A stretch of 64,000 bases of DNA from Diplocarpon mali (taxonomy: Eukaryota > Ascomycota > Leotiomycetes > Helotiales > Drepanopezizaceae). Both the position numbers and the translations under genes were made by a program. Shown in pieces: positions 34,769-48,331 of the stretch; the first letter of the stretch is position 1; every line of letters begins with the position of its first letter. The stretch spans positions 70,701-134,700 of the forward strand of contig JAENRP010000053.1 of NCBI GenBank assembly GCA_024741835.1. Direction: 5' to 3'. The notes below the pieces were generated by a model. The model was given only the letters and a program-made list of their open reading frames with translations. It did not search any database and was not told where the DNA came from.

Positions 34769-37700
34769 GGTGAGTGCGGTTGACCGAAGGATCGAAGCTG
34801 TAGTGTTTAGATTGTGTGGTGTACAAGTGTCGGTATTGCGCGAGGGAGGAGGAGGAGATGTTTGCTAGAGGATTGAGGAGGTGCAGCCAAGAGCTCGACG
34901 GAACTGAAAGTAAACTCGTGATACTTTGGGGGTGTATCGTCGTCGTGATCAGGCCTGAATGGATGTTGACTCTGTTGTCAAGTGCGGATCTCCGTCTTGA
35001 TGTTTTCCAGCCGCTTGGTGCTTGTGAACTGGACTGATGTCAATGAGAGAAGAAGTTTTCATCTCTTTGCTTCAGAGTATTGTTTTTGAAGAGGGGTGAA
35101 GGGGTGAAAGTCAGTTTTCGAGCCTCCTGAGATAAGGTGAAGTACAGCGAGCTCAGCTCATATTCCAAGTCAGATAAAAAGATGAGGAAAAACCTACCGA
35201 CTGATCAGAGTATGGACCTTGGCTCCTCACCCTCCTCGCGTCTCGGGTATTCAATGCGTAGCAACCTTTGCCTCTCAGTGAAGACGCAAGACACGGGAAG
35301 GCGTGTATTTTCGATCTTGCCTCGCACTGGATCCAGTCCAGGTCTTAAGGAGCTCGACCAGTTGGCTAAAGATGATCAGATAAAATACCGCACTTATGTT
35401 GTTCTACAGAGCCAGATCAACAGGATTTGATCATCGAAAGAGGACGCTCTCCGCACGCTCGATGGTAATCTGTCCCTCCGAGCCAGGCAGGAAAATTTCC
35501 GGTCGAAGTTTCCGAATCGAGCTCGAACGTTCAGTGTCAAACTCAATCCAGAGCCGACTTTCTGAGAGATTTGATAGAGTCAACGCCTCGGTAGAATTAA
35601 ATGCAAAGGCAGTAGAGCTCATATCTTGCCCAGATATATCAACAGAGGGAGGGCTTCCATCTATTTATATGCAATGCCATCTAATATTTAGTCCCCGCAC
35701 CTCTTTCTTGTTTTGTGATCCTTCCGCTGTGCCCGGTGTTGGTTTGGGTACTCATGACAGATGTCAAGGGAGTCTTAGTAAGGCTATTCTTAGGGGTCTA
35801 TTGTTGAAGTGATGTAATATGAGGTGAGATGAGGTCGCGAAAGGAAAATCAGAGGCTCACTTAGAAACCCCTTCTCTCTGTGTGTTGGGACTACATTTGT
35901 TTCCACGTGAGATTACAAGTAACAGTTGGGCAAAAGAATGCAGCATTTATACATGAAATTGAATAATGGCGGGAAATGGAGGCAGGGTGTATGGCATCTT
36001 CCATTTCATGCATAAATAAAACTGTGCAGGTCTAGACGCTGTGGAAAAGAGCATAGGGTTCTCCGCTGAATAGCTGGACATTTGAATGGCTTCTTGTGTT
36101 GCTGCGATAATGATTTCATTCTCAGCTCGACTCCTCAAGAGTGCATGTCGGCATCAGTTTGTTTTGGAAATCTCAAAGGCCTGCATTTTTGCCCTTGGTG
36201 CTTAATCGCTGTAACAAAACATGAGCCGACGCTGCAGACACAAGAGCTGGAACTTCAGCAAGAAGATTGGCAGCATTATCATTTCCTTTTGTGATAATTG
36301 CTAAACAGCAGCAACCAACACCTGGGAGGGAAGAGAGTGTATTCTATGTGGTGTGAAAGGCTTGTTATATCAACCGAGTGTAAAGATACAACAATTGCTG
36401 TCAGCTTGCTTCTTCATATGCCAACAAGTGGTGTTCTTTAATGTGTATGTATTATGAAGAATTGACAAGCAAAAAACTCGTGCACTGCAATCAGATAGTT
36501 ACCAGGACGAGCCAGAACGCTATACTATCGTCCAACTGCCCTTATTCCCATATGCTTTCAAGGCCAACAATAGCGATTTTTATAGAATCTGGATAGAGCA
36601 AAATTCTTCGCGGGCAAAAGTATTTCAAGGTTCAATTGAACAGAGCCCAGAGTTTCTCGGGTCTTCTCCTGGAACTCCGCGTAGGAAAACCGAGCCCATA
36701 TCTATGATGCTCGTCTTGAGTAGCTCGGAGTCCCGGTGGCTGGAAGAGAGCTTTGTTGTTGCAGTCATAGATGATGAAGCTTTGCAGTTGGAAATCAGGA
36801 GAGCCAGTAATTTTCTCGGTGTCTGTGTCTGTGTCCAGCCACTGGAGCTTGGTCTGCAGCAGGCAGAAAAAGTTTGGAATGAGAAAAATATCCAGTCATC
36901 CTTATTCAAGCCGGGCTGGCACACGCAGATATCAGGACAGTTTAAGCGTATGATACATAAATATATGTTTAAAGATTCAAGTATGTATACGCAAGGTTAT
37001 AAAAGAACAGAACGCAAAACGAGATAATCAGCCAGTCAGTGAAAGTGGCATTTCAACCACTTACAATCTATTGACCCAGACCAAAACGACGACAATCAGT
37101 CGCCTTCGGAAACAGGTTTTGCGCCTCCACTGTTGCTGCCACATCCAGGTTCTACACAGTAAGCCACAATTCAAGTCATCGATCCCAACAAGTCCCCCGC
37201 GAGTATATCTTCCTTATCAGCACACAGTACAGGGTAACACGACCCCACTCTCCCTCCCCCGTTTCTTCCAATGTTATATTTTGGCCTTTGTCACTGTAAA
37301 GAAATGAATACGCAATCCGGGGGAGGGACTACAAGCTTCGAAGGGGAGATAAAGGTTTTATTCTTATGGTATATTTCGGCGGAAAAGCCTCAAGGGTATC
37401 GAGTGCGTTAAAACGTTGACTGAGTGGATGAGAACAGAAAGAGAAAATTGTGAAAAATACTTTGAATACTATCGAAAGAGTGGGATTGGCTGGTAAAGCT
37501 GGTTATCGGCGTTTCGGATAAACATAACTCCACAACCCTGGCATACACCGTTAAACCCTGTGGAGGTTGCTGGGATAAACAAGACAAGACTTTGGGTTTC
37601 GTCACATCAGTCAAATCGTATCGCATCGCATCACATCGCATCGCATCTCTCTTTTCTCCCGGGCTACACCCGTCGTCTTCCACCCATCATCCCCCAATCT

Positions 37701-38226
37701 GGTTCTTTTGATCTCGCGGGTGATTCGCACCGTGGTCCTGATCGTGACTCGACCTTCATTTTCACCCGCTCTTCTCTGTCTCACTTTCGCTCGTTGCGGC
37801 TCCAAACGCCGATTGCGAGCAGAAAACAAGAAGACGGAGAAGGAAAAGAAGAAGAAGAAGCAGAAAGAGAAGAAGAGGCTCGAGCCTCTACGACTCCACA
37901 TTGCTTGTTCTAGTCCCGGTCCTCCTGCCCCCGTCCTTAGGCAAAGTCAAGTCAAGTCAAGCATTCTGCCGCTGTCGCTAAAGATTGAAGCTTGGTCCTA
38001 GATCGGGTCTATCCGTTCATCTGCTGTTTCCAGACCACAACACTAAACCCAACTCAATCAGGTCTAGAACCTCACATTCGTTCACTCACTTCGGCTGTTG
38101 TAAGAACACAACACAATAACACACCGAGCCAAACCCAAACCCCAATCGTCAGGCCGTCTCTGCTACCGCTGCCCTCGACGCTGACGTAGCGGAGCTCCGT
38201 CTCGCAGACCTCCCAGAAGTGCAAGA
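34769..38226. other. Intergenic region
   Basis: About 3.5 kb between divergent genes. Frames such as 35137-35430 (+), 35431-35622 (-) and 36704-37027 (+) are short and show no domain. Short CATCG/CATCA pentamer repeats lie at 37618-37645. The last 600 bp is CT/CA-rich and probably forms the promoter and 5' leader of the GH72 gene. Confidence 0.5.
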
Positions 38227-39627
38227 ATGTCCTCAAAATTCCTCGCAGCTGCCGCGCTGCTCGCTGTCAGCGTTATCAACGCAGCCGTACCGCAGATCTC
38301 CATCAAGGGCACGAAGTTCTTCTACGAGAATGGCACACAGTATTATATGAAGGGTAAGTTGGATTTTAACCTCAACAGCCATCGTCACCTTGCTAATAAG
38401 TCCCCAGGAATTGCCTACCAGCTTACCCCCTCCGATCCCTTGATCGAGACCGAGCAGTGCCAGCGCGATGCCAGCCTTATGGCCATACTCGGCGCGAATG
38501 CGATCCGTGTATATCATGTTGACCCGGCGGGAGATCACTCGGGGTGTATGTCTGCATTTGCAGAAGCTGGCATCTATCTGCTGGTCGACCTGGATACGTT
38601 CGAGACAGATATCGACCCGGTAAGTATCTTGCCCGACCTCGAAATCGAAACCACATGCTGATCGCTGTAGAACCATACCCAATGGTCCCAGTCCCAGTTC
38701 GACTCCTTCGCTGCTGTGATGGACGCCTTCCACACCTACGACAACACACTGGGCTTCTTTATTGGAAACGAGGTGATCGCTCTGAACAACCAGTCTCTCG
38801 CCGCACCCTACATCAAGGCCGCCGCGCGAGACATGAAATCGTACAGAGACTCCAAAGGCTACCGCAAAGTCCCTATTGGATATTCCGCAGCCGACATCTC
38901 GGAACTGCGCCCGATGTTGCAAAACTACCTCGCCTGCGGCAGCAACTCCTCCGAGAGCATTGACTTCTTCGGCCTGAACGCCTACGAGTGGTGCGGCGAT
39001 AACACTATGGCAACCTCGGGCTACAACACCCTTAATGGCTACGCATCTACGCTCAGCGTGCCCATCTTCTTCTCGGAAACAGGCTGCAACGCTGTGCAAC
39101 CGCGCACTTTCCAAGACCAGTCTGCTATTCTCGGTCCCGAGATGGACGGCCTTTGGTCCGGGGCCGTCGTCTACGAGTGGATTGAGGAAGCGAATAACTA
39201 CGGCCTGATCTCCTACGGCACTCCTGTCTCAGCCACCGTCACCGCGACCGGTATTGAAGGCGGATACTCCCGCGCTGGCACCCCGACTCCCGTCACGCCT
39301 GACTTTTCGAACCTCCGTAACGTGTGGAAGACCCTGTCGCCCACCGGCGTTGCGGCCCCCGCGTACACACCATCCGTCACGCCGCCCGCGTGTCCGACTT
39401 CGACGGCGGGGGGTTGGCTGGTTAACGGTGATGTCACGTTGCCGAGCGTGGGACAGGTGCTACAGACCAGCTTGAGTGCGACGGCCGTGGCGACGAGTCA
39501 GGGTACGGTGACGGGCAGTGCGGCAACGCCTTCTGGTACGAAGGGCAGCGCAAATGGGGGAAAGGAGATTGCGGGGATGAGCGCGGGGCTGGTGGGAGTG
39601 ATGTTGGGGTTTATGTGGTTCTTGTAG
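38227..39627 (+). CDS. GPI-anchored 1,3-beta-glucanosyltransferase, GH72 (Gas/Gel family)
   Basis: Three exons (38227-38353, 38408-38619, 38671-39627) give 431 residues. A signal peptide (MSSKFLAAAALLAVSVINAA) precedes the GH72 domain with ISIKGTKFFYENG, the RVYHVDP block, acid/base Glu in FIGNEV (about 147) and nucleophile Glu in SETGC (about 249). A Ser/Thr-rich stretch and a hydrophobic tail (MSAGLVGVMLGFMWFL) fit GPI attachment. The enzyme cuts and re-joins beta-1,3-glucan chains at the cell surface and so elongates wall glucan. The Cys-rich CBM43 module found in Gas1-type members is absent; this is the shorter Gel-like form. Exon phases agree at both introns, and both branch regions are ordinary. 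Confidence 0.95.
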
Positions 39628-42600
39628 GATGGTTCCTGCATTCCGGTTTAATTTTTACTTTTTTTGGCATTTGCATGGAAAAACCAGCATGGCGAAGCAG
39701 GAAGAGTAGATTCTAGATTCCCTATTCTGTTTCAGTTTTCTTTCTTTGATTCTTAATTCCCCCCAGATACGAGCATCAGCGAGCGCATGGTGGACGAAAA
39801 GGAAAGCGTGGTGTTCGGCGTTTCCCAAGTGTATTCCTAGAATCTGGCTCTAGGTTGAAGATCGATGGGACAATACAAATTAGTGAACTGTATGGAGTCT
39901 GTTTTGGCATGGCAGGTTCCTGAGCGAGGGAAGGGCGCGCGTGCTCGCTTGGGAATGGATCGCAGGATATGATGGAATAGAACAGGGAGAAGAGTTGTGC
40001 TTGTTGGACGGAGGGTTGATGGCGAGAGAGGAGGGGAAGAAGATAATGATAATAATATTGATAGTAATGAAGATTCCATACCATCAGGTACGTTGTAAAG
40101 GAACCTTTCTAAAGGAGTGGATAGTAGGAGTTTGAAAGTATCAGGTTTGTATCAAGTGAGTATTACTCTGTTGGGTTTGGGAAGCAAGTGAAAGGAATAA
40201 CACGCAAGTACATGGAACATTATCGAGAAGCGAGAATCCAAGGCGTGGAATGACCCCGATCAGATCAGCTCGGAAATGGAGAGGCTCAGTGATCTAGCTA
40301 TATGCCACCAGCACGAGGAATGTAAGGACCCGAACAAAAAAGCAAGAGCAACGCGAGCTGTTGAAAGCGAATCGTTCATGATTTTGAGGTTGTTTTAATT
40401 ATGATCCCTTCATTCTATTTGATCCGGTAAACAACTCGGCAGAACTATCTTGGAAGGATACAGATTACCGGCCGATGAGCTTCCAAAGATTGAAATTTCC
40501 AAGGTGCGAGTTGATCAGCAGTTTTTCTACGACCTGTGGAGGTGAGAACGAGACGGCTTCGAGTAGAGTGCGGATGTGGTGTCACGGGTAGCTAGGAGCA
40601 AGGAATGTGTTCAAAGTCGGTTGTCTGAAGAGAGAGAGAGAGAGCGCGCGCAAGAACAAGAGCAAGAGCAAGAGCAAGAGTCATTAGAGATAAGATGAAT
40701 AGCGACCGATGAATCCGGCCAAAGTGTTTCGAATTGATCTTTTCCAATTAACTCTTCATAATTCAAGTCTTTGCTTTAAGGTATCTTTCTTTTCGTCTTA
40801 CGGTGAATAGGTGGCCAGGTCTGCTGCTTGGGGTTTTCTTGTCGTAGACGCCTTTCTGGAGGTATGACTTACAGCGTCATCTATTAGAGACTGGGAAGAG
40901 AGAGCTTAATATCTGACAGAATCTAAAGCTGGAGATTCTGAGTTCTATGGAGCTGCAGGAGGTATATGCAAGGTACGATTACATAAGCACAATCCTTGTA
41001 TATTCTAACAACATCAACTCGCCTTTCATGACGGGTGCGCCCGCGACCAAGCCAATCAGAATCCAGCCCCACCTCATGTCACCTGATTTGTGCAAACAGA
41101 GCAAACACTTCCTATCGCTAATTTCCACGCTAAGGATTTCCCCATGTATATATACCGTCTCCCATCACCAAGTCTCTCGTTTTCTTCTTCATACTTACCT
41201 TCTTGAAAGCATGCCGCTCAACAATGGCGTTGCTTACGATACGAAACCTCCATTGCACACCGGGGCGTTGAGAATCGTTGACTTTCCTTCGGGGACGTCA
41301 TCGGGGGAATTTTTGATTGCATCCTCTCTTGAGAAAACTTTTCATTGAGCTCTGGGCTTCGTGCCCGGCCTTGAGGAAGAGAGAACTCCTATCTGTTGGG
41401 AGATAAAATCATGCTAGTTATGTAGAGCGGAAAGGATTTGTGATCTACATGAAGAGCATCCCTCATGGCGAGTGTGCCGTGAGCTAAATTGCCCGCACCC
41501 TCGAGGAGATTGCGGACCTCAGCTTTGCCCCCGTCGCCTCTGTTACACGCTTGAAGCCCTTGGCCAGCGTTATCGATAGAATGCAAGCCCATCTCGACAT
41601 GCCTGCCCCAGGTACCATGAAGAACATAAGATACGAACCGTTCTGGAGAGCCTTGCGTCCAGTCTACCAGCAGCACATTCTCTCTCCTGGCGCCCACAGC
41701 ATCGACGTCGCTCTGCATGGACGAACACTTACAAGCAATTCATACCACAGCGAGCAGCCACAAGAATACCTTCCACAGCTCCGCAGAATGCCTGTCTCCA
41801 TCTGCCAGCCGTTCATGGTGTCTGCGCTGGCCCCCGCCCTGCTCAACTTCCAACCTCCGGCGCGCAGACAGCCAGGTTGCCTTCTTAGTCGGGAATTACA
41901 TCTCACTCAAGCTCTCTTGTGGTTTTTCGTCTTTCCAAGATGGCTATGAACGTGCGAAGCGACATTGCCATACTCACTGGGCAGGCTCCAGCGTCAACCT
42001 CTGCTCCCCAACCCAGTTCCTCGGAAAAGGCTGCTACGTCGTCTTTACAGATCTCGCTCTTCATCCCGGAGCCTAAGCAATGCCCGGCGCAAAAGTCCGT
42101 GTTCCAGTAGACTGGAGTCATAGATTGGGCGCAGCTCGATCTTCGCTATCGCCATCTGGCACTTTGGCAGTGCAGACATCGTGTGTCTACGAACCCGTAC
42201 CTCTCTCACTACTCTGCTACGCCCTAGACATAGCCAGTAGCCTTGGAAAAGTCCTTCGGAACACCCTCTTCCAAGGATCTGCTACCTCCTATCGCGCTTC
42301 CTCTATGCCCTCCTCGATATGAGCACTTCCTCTCCTCGCGTAAACCACGCTCCAGACCACAGATCACAAGCGTCGCAGCACGATGCCCGTTCTTCCCCAC
42401 CTGTCAAAAATCGCTACCGAACATGCAGAATCGTGCCTTGTGCGCTTCGCCTCCCGCCGCCCGAATTCCCCCTTGCAGATCTCGGCTTGCGGGAGATCAC
42501 AATCACTGCTGTGGCGCCCGCTTCGCCTCCGAACGCCGATGAAGACGGAGATTCCCGATGAGATAAAGCTGGTGGCAGATCAGCCTGGCTGGGTCACGCC

Positions 42601-44913
42601 GAAGCATGTGGCGAGAGTGAGTGCGCGTGGGTTTGGCAGAGGGCGAGAATCTGCGGCTACAATACTTGGGCTCGGGAGCATGGTGAGGAGAGAGGAGAGC
42701 TTGCGCACTCCCAGATCAGATAGGAGGCGGATGGGGATCCGGTAGTCAGTGATCAGGAATGTGAGGATGATTTGTGGGTTTGTAGGGAGTATTTGGTGGG
42801 CAGAAGGTGGACGTTCGTAGGTAAGTCGTTTCTCAAATCTAGGTTTGTCCTTGTTTGGTATTTCTTGTCGTCCCTTATTCTTGTCTGTAATGTTGATTTA
42901 TAGAATTGTTCTTCCTCTGCACTCTACTCTGGTGCGTACTAGGCCATGAAGGGTTCCTACTGTAGTCTAGTAACACTAGGTAGGTTATTGTTCGTTGTGC
43001 CTGGCCTCATTCCATTACCACTGCCAACATCCCCCTCCCCCGGCCCCACTCCCCGCTCTGGGGTCAGTATTGACGAGGAGTCGCTTGTAAAGACTTGGTC
43101 GCAATACCTACCACGGGGGTTGTGGGGGCGCAGCTGATGGTCATCCCTTGTATTGCAAGGTCACGGGTAATGGCTTGCAAGAACACATAGCACATCAGAT
43201 ATCTTAAAGCGCTGTTCAGAATTATTTGTTGGGTCTGGATGTAGTGTTCACCGTGTGACAAAGTCCGCAGAATACACAGAGCCGGAAAACCTTGGGAGGA
43301 TACGCTGCTTTCCTCGCCTGCTCTCAGGCCTGGACTATTCCACACACAGAAAAAGCGTTCTGGTATAAACATGGATAATTCTTCTTCGATACGTAGTATT
43401 TTAGGCTTATCAAGTTCCTTATTACTTGAGCATACTGCCCATAACTTCCATGACGGTAGTAGACCGTCTAAGCCTCTCCTGCCAGCCAAGTCGCCGAACC
43501 CGCCGAATGTCCATAGTCCGTGGCACAAGAAAGCCGATGGTGTCCTGCGCATCTCTCAATCCGCCTCCACCGCGATCTCGGGTTCCTCCCGCCGCATCTA
43601 CTCTAGGAGCGGAAGAAGTGATCTGCAGCGCTCTTCCAGCATCGTCGAATGCTCCACGCACAGATCTCTCCTTACCATGGCTATCGGATGGTGTGAATCT
43701 GTGCAGTCGACGCATCCCTTCTCGGCTGAGGGTGAAGTTGTATCGTGTTGTGCAGCAGGATCGCGCAGTTGAATCTCTGGCCTCCAGCGACGCCAGAGGA
43801 GACTATTGCTTGACTAACTCTTGCCTGGTCATATGTAGCTCGTGCCGCAAGCATTGTCTTCAAAGATGATTGTGTCGCTGTCCGAGCTCGCGGTATAAGG
43901 TATTTCCGACCACATTGGCCATTAAGTGATCGTGGCTTTGTCGCTAGCCTCTGGACCCCTCAACCACATCTTTGGATCATGCCGGCTGTTGGATAGAGAT
44001 CCGTCTTACCCACGTTCACCATGCAGAGCGCAAATGCGAACCCAGTTGCAAATCATCCTGCTCGCATTGGTTCCTCCACGCCAATCTTTTTCTTCGCCTT
44101 TTCCGTGCATTCTCCGGCCCTGGAAGGCTGTGTGGTGTTCCAGGGCTGATGCTAGTCGCAGAAGCTTTTCAGCCGAAAGGAAACGTCTAGACCACTGACT
44201 CGATTCTCGCCTGGGGGAGGAAGCTAGAGATGATGTGAAGCCTTGTTCCGCTCTCCGCATCTAGATCTCGACGTCGTTCACGCGATCCCATCCCCATTCG
44301 CCCGGTGTCTGGCCAAGAAATGCGGCTCACGATAGCGGCTCTCTAAGCTCGACACTACCGATTGTCCGTGTTTTTCCCCTCAGCGAGAGCGTTCTCATGC
44401 GGGATTGACATTCCAAATTCTTCTTGTCTTTCCCAGGACCATCCATCTATTTGCGAAGCCAGATCACACGCGCCGAGTGCAACCGCAAGATTGAAACGAA
44501 ACTTCCCGCATCGGTACGAATTGGTTATCTAGGTGCAGACATGGCACCGGTTTGCCTGCCCTACCCGACCTGTATTGTCCATTTCTGGGCTCGCACGTGG
44601 TGTTACTGGAGTATTGCTAGAGCAGCTGTGTCTTGCAGCTGACGGCTGATGGCTGAAGGCTGACATGCGCAAGGTTTTCAGAGTCTGTTGGCACGATGGG
44701 CCTCGCCATCTCGACTTGGAAACAAAGGGTGGCAATTTGGTAAGGCGTTCTCGACTGTGGAAAATACATAAAAGCACAGCTGCTTGCAGACGAGTTGGGA
44801 TCACCAAGCCCTTGTTAGCCTTCATTTCAAGCTGTGTACCCATTCGAGGTGTTGAGACGAGCGTTCACTCCCCCCTTTTCGCATACATTCTATTACATTG
44901 AGCTTCGACTACC
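39628..44913. other. Long intergenic region without a recognised gene
   Basis: About 5.3 kb. Short tandem agagca/ag repeats lie at about 40630-40680. Between about 41380 and 43870 several overlapping frames of 80-160 codons occur on both strands, for example 41389-41718 (-), 41551-41949 (+), 43064-43552 (-) and 43426-43869 (+). None shows a known motif or joins to another by good splice signals. A decayed gene or element is possible. The final part is the upstream region of the peroxidase gene. Confidence 0.45.
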
Positions 44914-46467
44914 ATGAAATTCACATCTTTCATTCTTGGCGCCAGCCTTGTTTTTGGCGTAGCTGGCTGCCCCGGGCAAGCGGCTATGAGCGACCTGAAG
45001 AACAAGCTCGAAGGTCGGCAAGCAGGGCTTGACGCTGGCGACTCGACCGAGCTGATTGGCGACCTTGCAACTGTCGGGGCTACCACTCCTACCGGGAAGA
45101 TCGTTAAGGATATTCTCCTCGGAAAAATCGACCCCTACACCGACGAGAAGCCCACCAAGCCTTTGTGGGCCAAAGGCACTACACAGTGTGCTGCAGACAC
45201 TTGTTGTATCTGGAGGTGGATTGCGCTAGACATGGCGGCGAAATTCAGAGGGTCCTCAGGTCGGTGTAATCGCTTTGCCCGCGCGGCTATTCGTCAGGGC
45301 TTTCATGATGCAGGGCCTTGGTAAGTCAAACCCTCGCGTTTTCTCTAGTGCTTGGGCATGGCCGAAATTTCGATTTGGGCTTGTTGCGAGTAGTATACTA
45401 AATCCCATTAAAAAGCTATACTGACTCGGATGCTTTGCCAATAGGAACAAGACAATCGGCTACGGCGGTGCGGATGGAAGCTTGATCCTCGCCAACGAGA
45501 TTACCCGTACAGAGAACAATGGCCTCCAAGAGATCATCGGGGTGACAAAGAGCGTAGGTGTTCTCGGCCTTCATCCTACCTCAATGTTTTCAAACATGCA
45601 CCCCACGCCACGAAACCTCCCGAGACATACCGGTCCGCCAAAAGAACACAGCTGATTTTAAAAAGTGGTACAACGCATACAAGCAATACGGAGTGGGCAT
45701 GGCAGACCTGATACAGTTCGGCGCCACCGTCGCCGTAGTTACCTGCCCACTCGGACCCAGAGTGCGCTCCTTCGTGGGCCGGAAGGACAGTAGCAGACCC
45801 AACGCGGACAACCTCATGCCGAGTGTTCTCGCCGACGCCAACTCGCTCATCGCCCTCTTCAAGGCGAAGACCATCATGCCACATGGCCTCACAGCGCTAG
45901 TCGGCGCCCACTCGACGAGCCAGCAGCAATTCGTCAACACGAACCGTGCATACGACCCACAGGATGGAACGCCTGGTGTATGGGATGTCGTATTCTACGG
46001 GCAGACCATCGGTATGAATTCCACGCCGCCGCGTGTCTTCAAGTTCCCTAGTGATGTCAATCTGGCTGCCCATCCGCAGATCCGGGACGAGTGGGTGAAG
46101 TTTGCTTCGTATGGGGGCCAGGAAGATTGGAACGAGGTATGTTCCTTTGTTTCTCCTCGCTAAGAAACGAAGAGAAGAACCCAAAAGTGATGTTCCGATA
46201 CTGATAAACGCGACGCAGGATTTCGCCAAGGAATACGTACGCCTCAGTCTCCTGGGCGTGAATAACATCAACAACCTAACCGAGTGCACCATGGCGCTGC
46301 CAGCCGCTGTCAAGACCTTCACGTCACAGGATCAGAGTTTCCTGGACACGTGGCTGGCGGGCGGGTACCCGACGCTGGGCTCGATTGTCCTCGATGGGAC
46401 GACGATTACGAGTGCTATCCTGTCGCGGCTTGGAGAGATTTTGAAAAATTTGCTCACCACACATTGA
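44914..46467 (+). CDS. Secreted class II-type heme peroxidase (AA2, lignin-peroxidase-like)
   Basis: Four exons (44914-45320, 45445-45557, 45652-46136, 46219-46467) give 417 residues. A signal peptide (MKFTSFILGASLVFGVAG) is followed by a Cys-containing prodomain-like segment. The distal heme side is AAIRQGFHDAGPW (Arg127, His131) with the nearby calcium-site motif GGADGSLI. The proximal heme ligand is His260 in LVGAHSTSQQQF. FGATVAVVTCPLGPRVRSFVGR matches the helix before the access channel in class II peroxidases. Such enzymes use H2O2 to oxidise phenols, Mn2+ or other donors outside the cell. I did not find an obvious full Mn2+-binding triad, so the donor is open. The W136 codon is split by intron 1. 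The exon 2 donor was chosen because GTA-G/GTGTTC keeps phase and gives SVADFKKWYNAYK. Confidence 0.88.
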
Positions 46468-48331
46468 ATAAAGCGGTTTGCGGCTTCTTTGTCTTGCTGT
46501 TGCTGTCGCGTTCAAAGCGTTCGTTTTATATGTATCCATGTACCTCGGTGTTGGTATCAGTACATACTTTCTCCGCTAGAGGGATTTTGGGATGATGATC
46601 ATTCATTAAGGGTCTAGCTTCCTCCTGAAGATAAAAGTCTACGAATATTTTTTTCTCCAGATATAGCCTCTTGTGATCATAGGTGGGTTCTCCTACACGT
46701 GTGTAATACTTATTCGCGGTACATACCGGTGGAATTCTGAATCACGACAATATGTTGCAGGTGAATGCATGTCATATGCTAGTCACATGACGTCGTGCCA
46801 AGGCGCTAAGGCCTAGACACCTTCACCTGGATATTCTCGAGTTCATAGTTCCCTTTCTCTCTTAGAGTACAAGACAACCAACAACCATCTTTTGCACCTC
46901 ATACTTTCTCGTGCACTCTATTTGACTAATATTAGAGGGTTACCAAGATATATTATGGTACAACGCATACTACCCAATCATTGTCAAAAAGAAACAAACA
47001 CCCGAACGGCACTCTAAATATTCCGAAAAGTCGGTTAGCGAAATACTCACGAATAGCTCTAGTAGTCTTTCCTACTATATGCTACGCAACAGCTCCCAGA
47101 AACAACGGTTCCAGTGCCTTTAAAAAATCTGGGAATGCATGCGATCAACGCAGAAACAGCCTTACTGCCGCAGAGAGAGACACAGCGGGCTCCAAGAGTC
47201 TCGGTCGAGACAGCAAGGCCCCACGTGGAATCACCTAGGCTCTCTGCTGCGCGAGCTGATCTCGAGGCTCAAGCCCAGACAGGACGAAAAGAAGCCCCGC
47301 ATCCCGAGTCCACAGCGCGGGAAACGGGTTCATAGCGTTGCCAGATGGGCTCGACGTCGAGACTCGAGCTTCCTCGAGGCGTGGCGGCCGCGGCCCCAGG
47401 CCTCTCGCTTCGTCGATGATACGTAGGCACGCTGCAGCTGCCACGCCAGAGCTGGCTGGCGAAGGACAGACGGCCATGCATCGCAGGAGTGCAGGCGGCT
47501 CCGGGCGGATTGCGCTGCCCCGGGCAGGATTGGGTGGGCTCCCTACCGGTTTGCCGATGATGGAGGCATCGCCGGAGCCGTGGGCGAGCTGCTGGTTTCT
47601 TTCCTCTAGGGACTGGCCTGCCACGCGCAAGCGGCAAGCTGCTGACCGGGATGTCAAGACTGGTCTCTCGGGGAGGAGGTGTAAAACGCCAGCACCGGTC
47701 AGAGGGGGAGGGGGGAGAGCTTCACGCCGCCCCGAGAGAAGATCGTCTCCTGGCTGTGAGCCGAGCAGAATACGAGAGAACAAGTCGAAAGTGCAACTTG
47801 GGCCTGGCAGACACAACGGCCGAGAGATCCCAGCTGCCGGTGCTTGCTGGACATCATGCTCGAGGGTAAGACGACGTCGTCAGGGCGCTCGCTTCGATCC
47901 CCAGCAGAGGCATCTTTCCGCGCCTGATCTCGGATGTGCATGCCTGCGGAGATACAACCGGGAGTCGAAGCGCCCCTGCGCAGTCAACCTCGAACCCGAT
48001 ATCCAGAATCGCCAGGCCGAGTCCAGTTCTAGCCCCAGCCCAGATTGAAGCAGGTCTTGCACCGGCGCGCGAATTCCGTGGTGTGCTTATCAGTCAGGGG
48101 TATTATCATTATCAGTCGCGGCTCGTCCCCGCTCTCTTATCCCCGGTAGCTTGCTTCTTGATCTTGGGACGTATAAAAGGCATTAGAATCCAACGGGTGT
48201 AGGGGTGAGAGAGAACCATCGACGCATTGCACATGCAATTTGATTCGCAGAAGAGCCCGAGCAAGAATCTCTCTCGTGCGTCTCTCCACCGCTATATAAA
48301 AAAAAACTTGGCGAGAATCCAACGGCAGACA
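46468..48331. other. Intergenic region with an abrupt GC-rich block
   Basis: AT-rich to about 47000, then GC-rich to about 48060. The GC-rich part carries long overlapping frames on both strands (236 codons at 47338-48048 +, 193 codons at 47235-47816 -) with Arg/Pro/Ser-rich products and no recognisable motif. I treat them as chance frames. The last 150 bp form the nitrilase promoter and leader. Confidence 0.5.
48172..48178 (+). promoter_or_regulatory. TATA box of the nitrilase gene
   Basis: TATAAAA lies 154 bp upstream of the nitrilase ATG, in a position that leaves a leader of about 120 nt. It is the clearest core-promoter match upstream of any protein gene in the window. Confidence 0.45.

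Noticed and set aside
47338..48048. 236-codon plus-strand frame
   Set aside because: Arg/Ser/Pro-rich product with no motif, in GC-rich DNA with equally long frames on the other strand; no initiation or splice support.
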